Source: a virus
Length of the DNA: 45,788 bases
Virus record (IMG/VR): IMGVR_UViG_3300046048_000634
Coordinates: 1-45,788 of that record
Strand: one strand, 5' to 3'
Made by a program: the position numbers and the translations under genes. The first letter of the stretch is position 1; every line of letters begins with the position of its first letter. Shown here piece after piece: positions 45,075-45,788 of the stretch. The notes beneath the pieces are model-generated. The model did not search any database. It was not told the origin of the DNA and was given only the letters and a program-made list of their open reading frames with translations.

Positions 45075-45788
45075 ATGGCTGGGGACACCAAGATCGCATG
45101 GGCCGACAGCACGGTGAACCCGTGGATCGGCTGCGCCAAGGTCGCGCCGGAGTGCGATCACTGCTACGCCGCAACGCTCTCCGGCCGCTACAAGTGGGCG
45201 AAGTGGGGGCCGCGCGAACCGCGCCGCGTCCGCATCGACGCCGCGATCAAGGAGCTGCGCGCGATCGCCAGACGCGGCGATAGGGAGGGCAAGCCGCGCC
45301 GGGTTTTCATCGGCTCGCTGTGCGACGTGCTCGACAACCACCCGGACGTGCACGACGCGCGGCGGATGCTGTTTGCCGAGCTGCAGGCGCTCAATGGTCG
45401 CGTGATCGCTATGCTGCTGTCCAAGCGCATCGGCAATGCGAATCGGATGATGCCGAATGAATGGCGCGTCGATCCGCCGCCGTGGATCTGGTGGGGAACG
45501 AGCGCAGGGACGCAGGAGCGTTGGGACTCCGAAGCGCCGAAGCTGCTCGATGTCAGCGCGGCCGTGCGGTTCGTCTCGGCCGAGCCGATGCTGGGAGCGA
45601 TGAAGATCCGCGAGTCACTTCTCTCGTCCGCGCTTCCCGCTCAATGTACGTGTGGACACGGCCACGCGTTTAACCGCTGCCCGAACTACGGCGCGGTTAG
45701 CAAGGACTGCCACCACCAAGGGTGCACGTGCCACGGCTTCATCCGCAGCCCCGGCACCGGGTCGATCGACTGGGTTATTGCCGGCTGC
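45075..45788 (+). CDS. Gp37/Gp68 family (DUF5131) protein, C-terminus beyond window
   Basis: AGGGAGA precedes ATG 45075; 238 codons are visible with no stop. NPWIGCAKVAPECDHCYA gives Cys20, Cys27 and Cys30, the three-cysteine motif of phage Gp37/Gp68 proteins, which look like radical-SAM-type iron-sulphur proteins. RVFIGSLCDVLDN, WIWWGTSAG and FVSAEPMLG are further family landmarks. A Cys/His-rich insertion (about 190-222; QCTCGHGH, RCPNYG, DCHHQGCTCH) precedes IDWVIAGC. The biochemical role of the family is not established. Confidence 0.85.
   Translation, partial: MAGDTKIAWADSTVNPWIGCAKVAPECDHCYAATLSGRYKWAKWGPREPRRVRIDAAIKELRAIARRGDREGKPRRVFIGSLCDVLDNHPDVHDARRMLFAELQALNGRVIAMLLSKRIGNANRMMPNEWRVDPPPWIWWGTSAGTQERWDSEAPKLLDVSAAVRFVSAEPMLGAMKIRESLLSSALPAQCTCGHGHAFNRCPNYGAVSKDCHHQGCTCHGFIRSPGTGSIDWVIAGC

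Noticed and set aside
1-45788. CRISPR array, tRNA or rRNA genes
   Set aside because: No regularly spaced repeats of suitable length and no cloverleaf or rRNA-like segment was noticed on either strand.

Overview
The window is a siphovirus genome, most simply a prophage, lying against a short stretch of high-GC host DNA at its left end. The host is probably a myxobacterium-like (Myxococcota/Deltaproteobacteria) organism. The reasons are the high GC content and a lipoprotein at 38048-38824 whose 'GC-D-x3-C-x-x-E-I-G-G-A-L-G' core is typical of Myxococcota lipoproteins. The host assignment is inference. No tRNA, rRNA or CRISPR array is visible. No integrase lies inside the window, so the right end of the phage is probably beyond base 45788.

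Left flank (1-2540): the 5' part of an IS4-type transposase runs off the left edge. A largely empty interval with an imperfect ~79-bp tandem repeat follows, then a small ORF, a three-helix membrane protein and a receiver-domain protein. Two GC-rich hairpins at 2585-2691 separate this from the phage.

Late region, minus strand (2698-30182, read right to left): terminase small subunit, a block of small zinc-ribbon and membrane proteins, terminase large subunit, a portal-MuF fusion, a Com-like zinc finger, prohead protease, HK97-fold capsid, head-tail adaptor, head closure, gp10-like protein, tail terminator, tail tube, two-frame tail chaperone, 853-residue tape measure, distal tail and tail-hub proteins. 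After these come a run of exported proteins (one with LamG-like domains), a holin, two small membrane proteins in a spanin-like overlap, and a GH108 endolysin. Most genes overlap by 1-4 bases, so this is one or a few translationally coupled operons. The absence of a sheath gene and the presence of a long tape measure indicate a long non-contractile tail.

Early leftward region, minus strand (30194-36900): a Cro-like repressor, a CII-like regulator, zinc-finger microproteins, a replication-initiator-like protein with an in-frame octanucleotide repeat, an MT-A70 methyltransferase, a RusA-like resolvase with a zinc insertion and a LexA-type DNA-binding protein. One plus-strand exported-protein gene (35888-36382) sits antisense inside this region.

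Switch and rightward region (36901-45788): divergent paralogous HTH repressors flank a 48-bp inverted repeat, and a related operator module lies before the rightward operon at 39333. Downstream of the plus-strand repressor are two convergent lipoprotein genes that may be lysogenic-conversion genes. The rightward operon carries small proteins, a 350-residue protein of likely recombination role, a phage SbcD/SbcC pair and a Gp37/Gp68 (DUF5131) protein cut by the window edge.

The most striking observation is a roughly 107-residue domain found three times in two unrelated virion proteins. It occurs once in the head-tail adaptor and twice in the tail hub, where one copy is inserted inside the other. 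Other points of interest are the CCTGGCTC x6 tract in the replication gene, a dispersed GGCRTTCAGT motif near gene starts, and the duplicated operator module.
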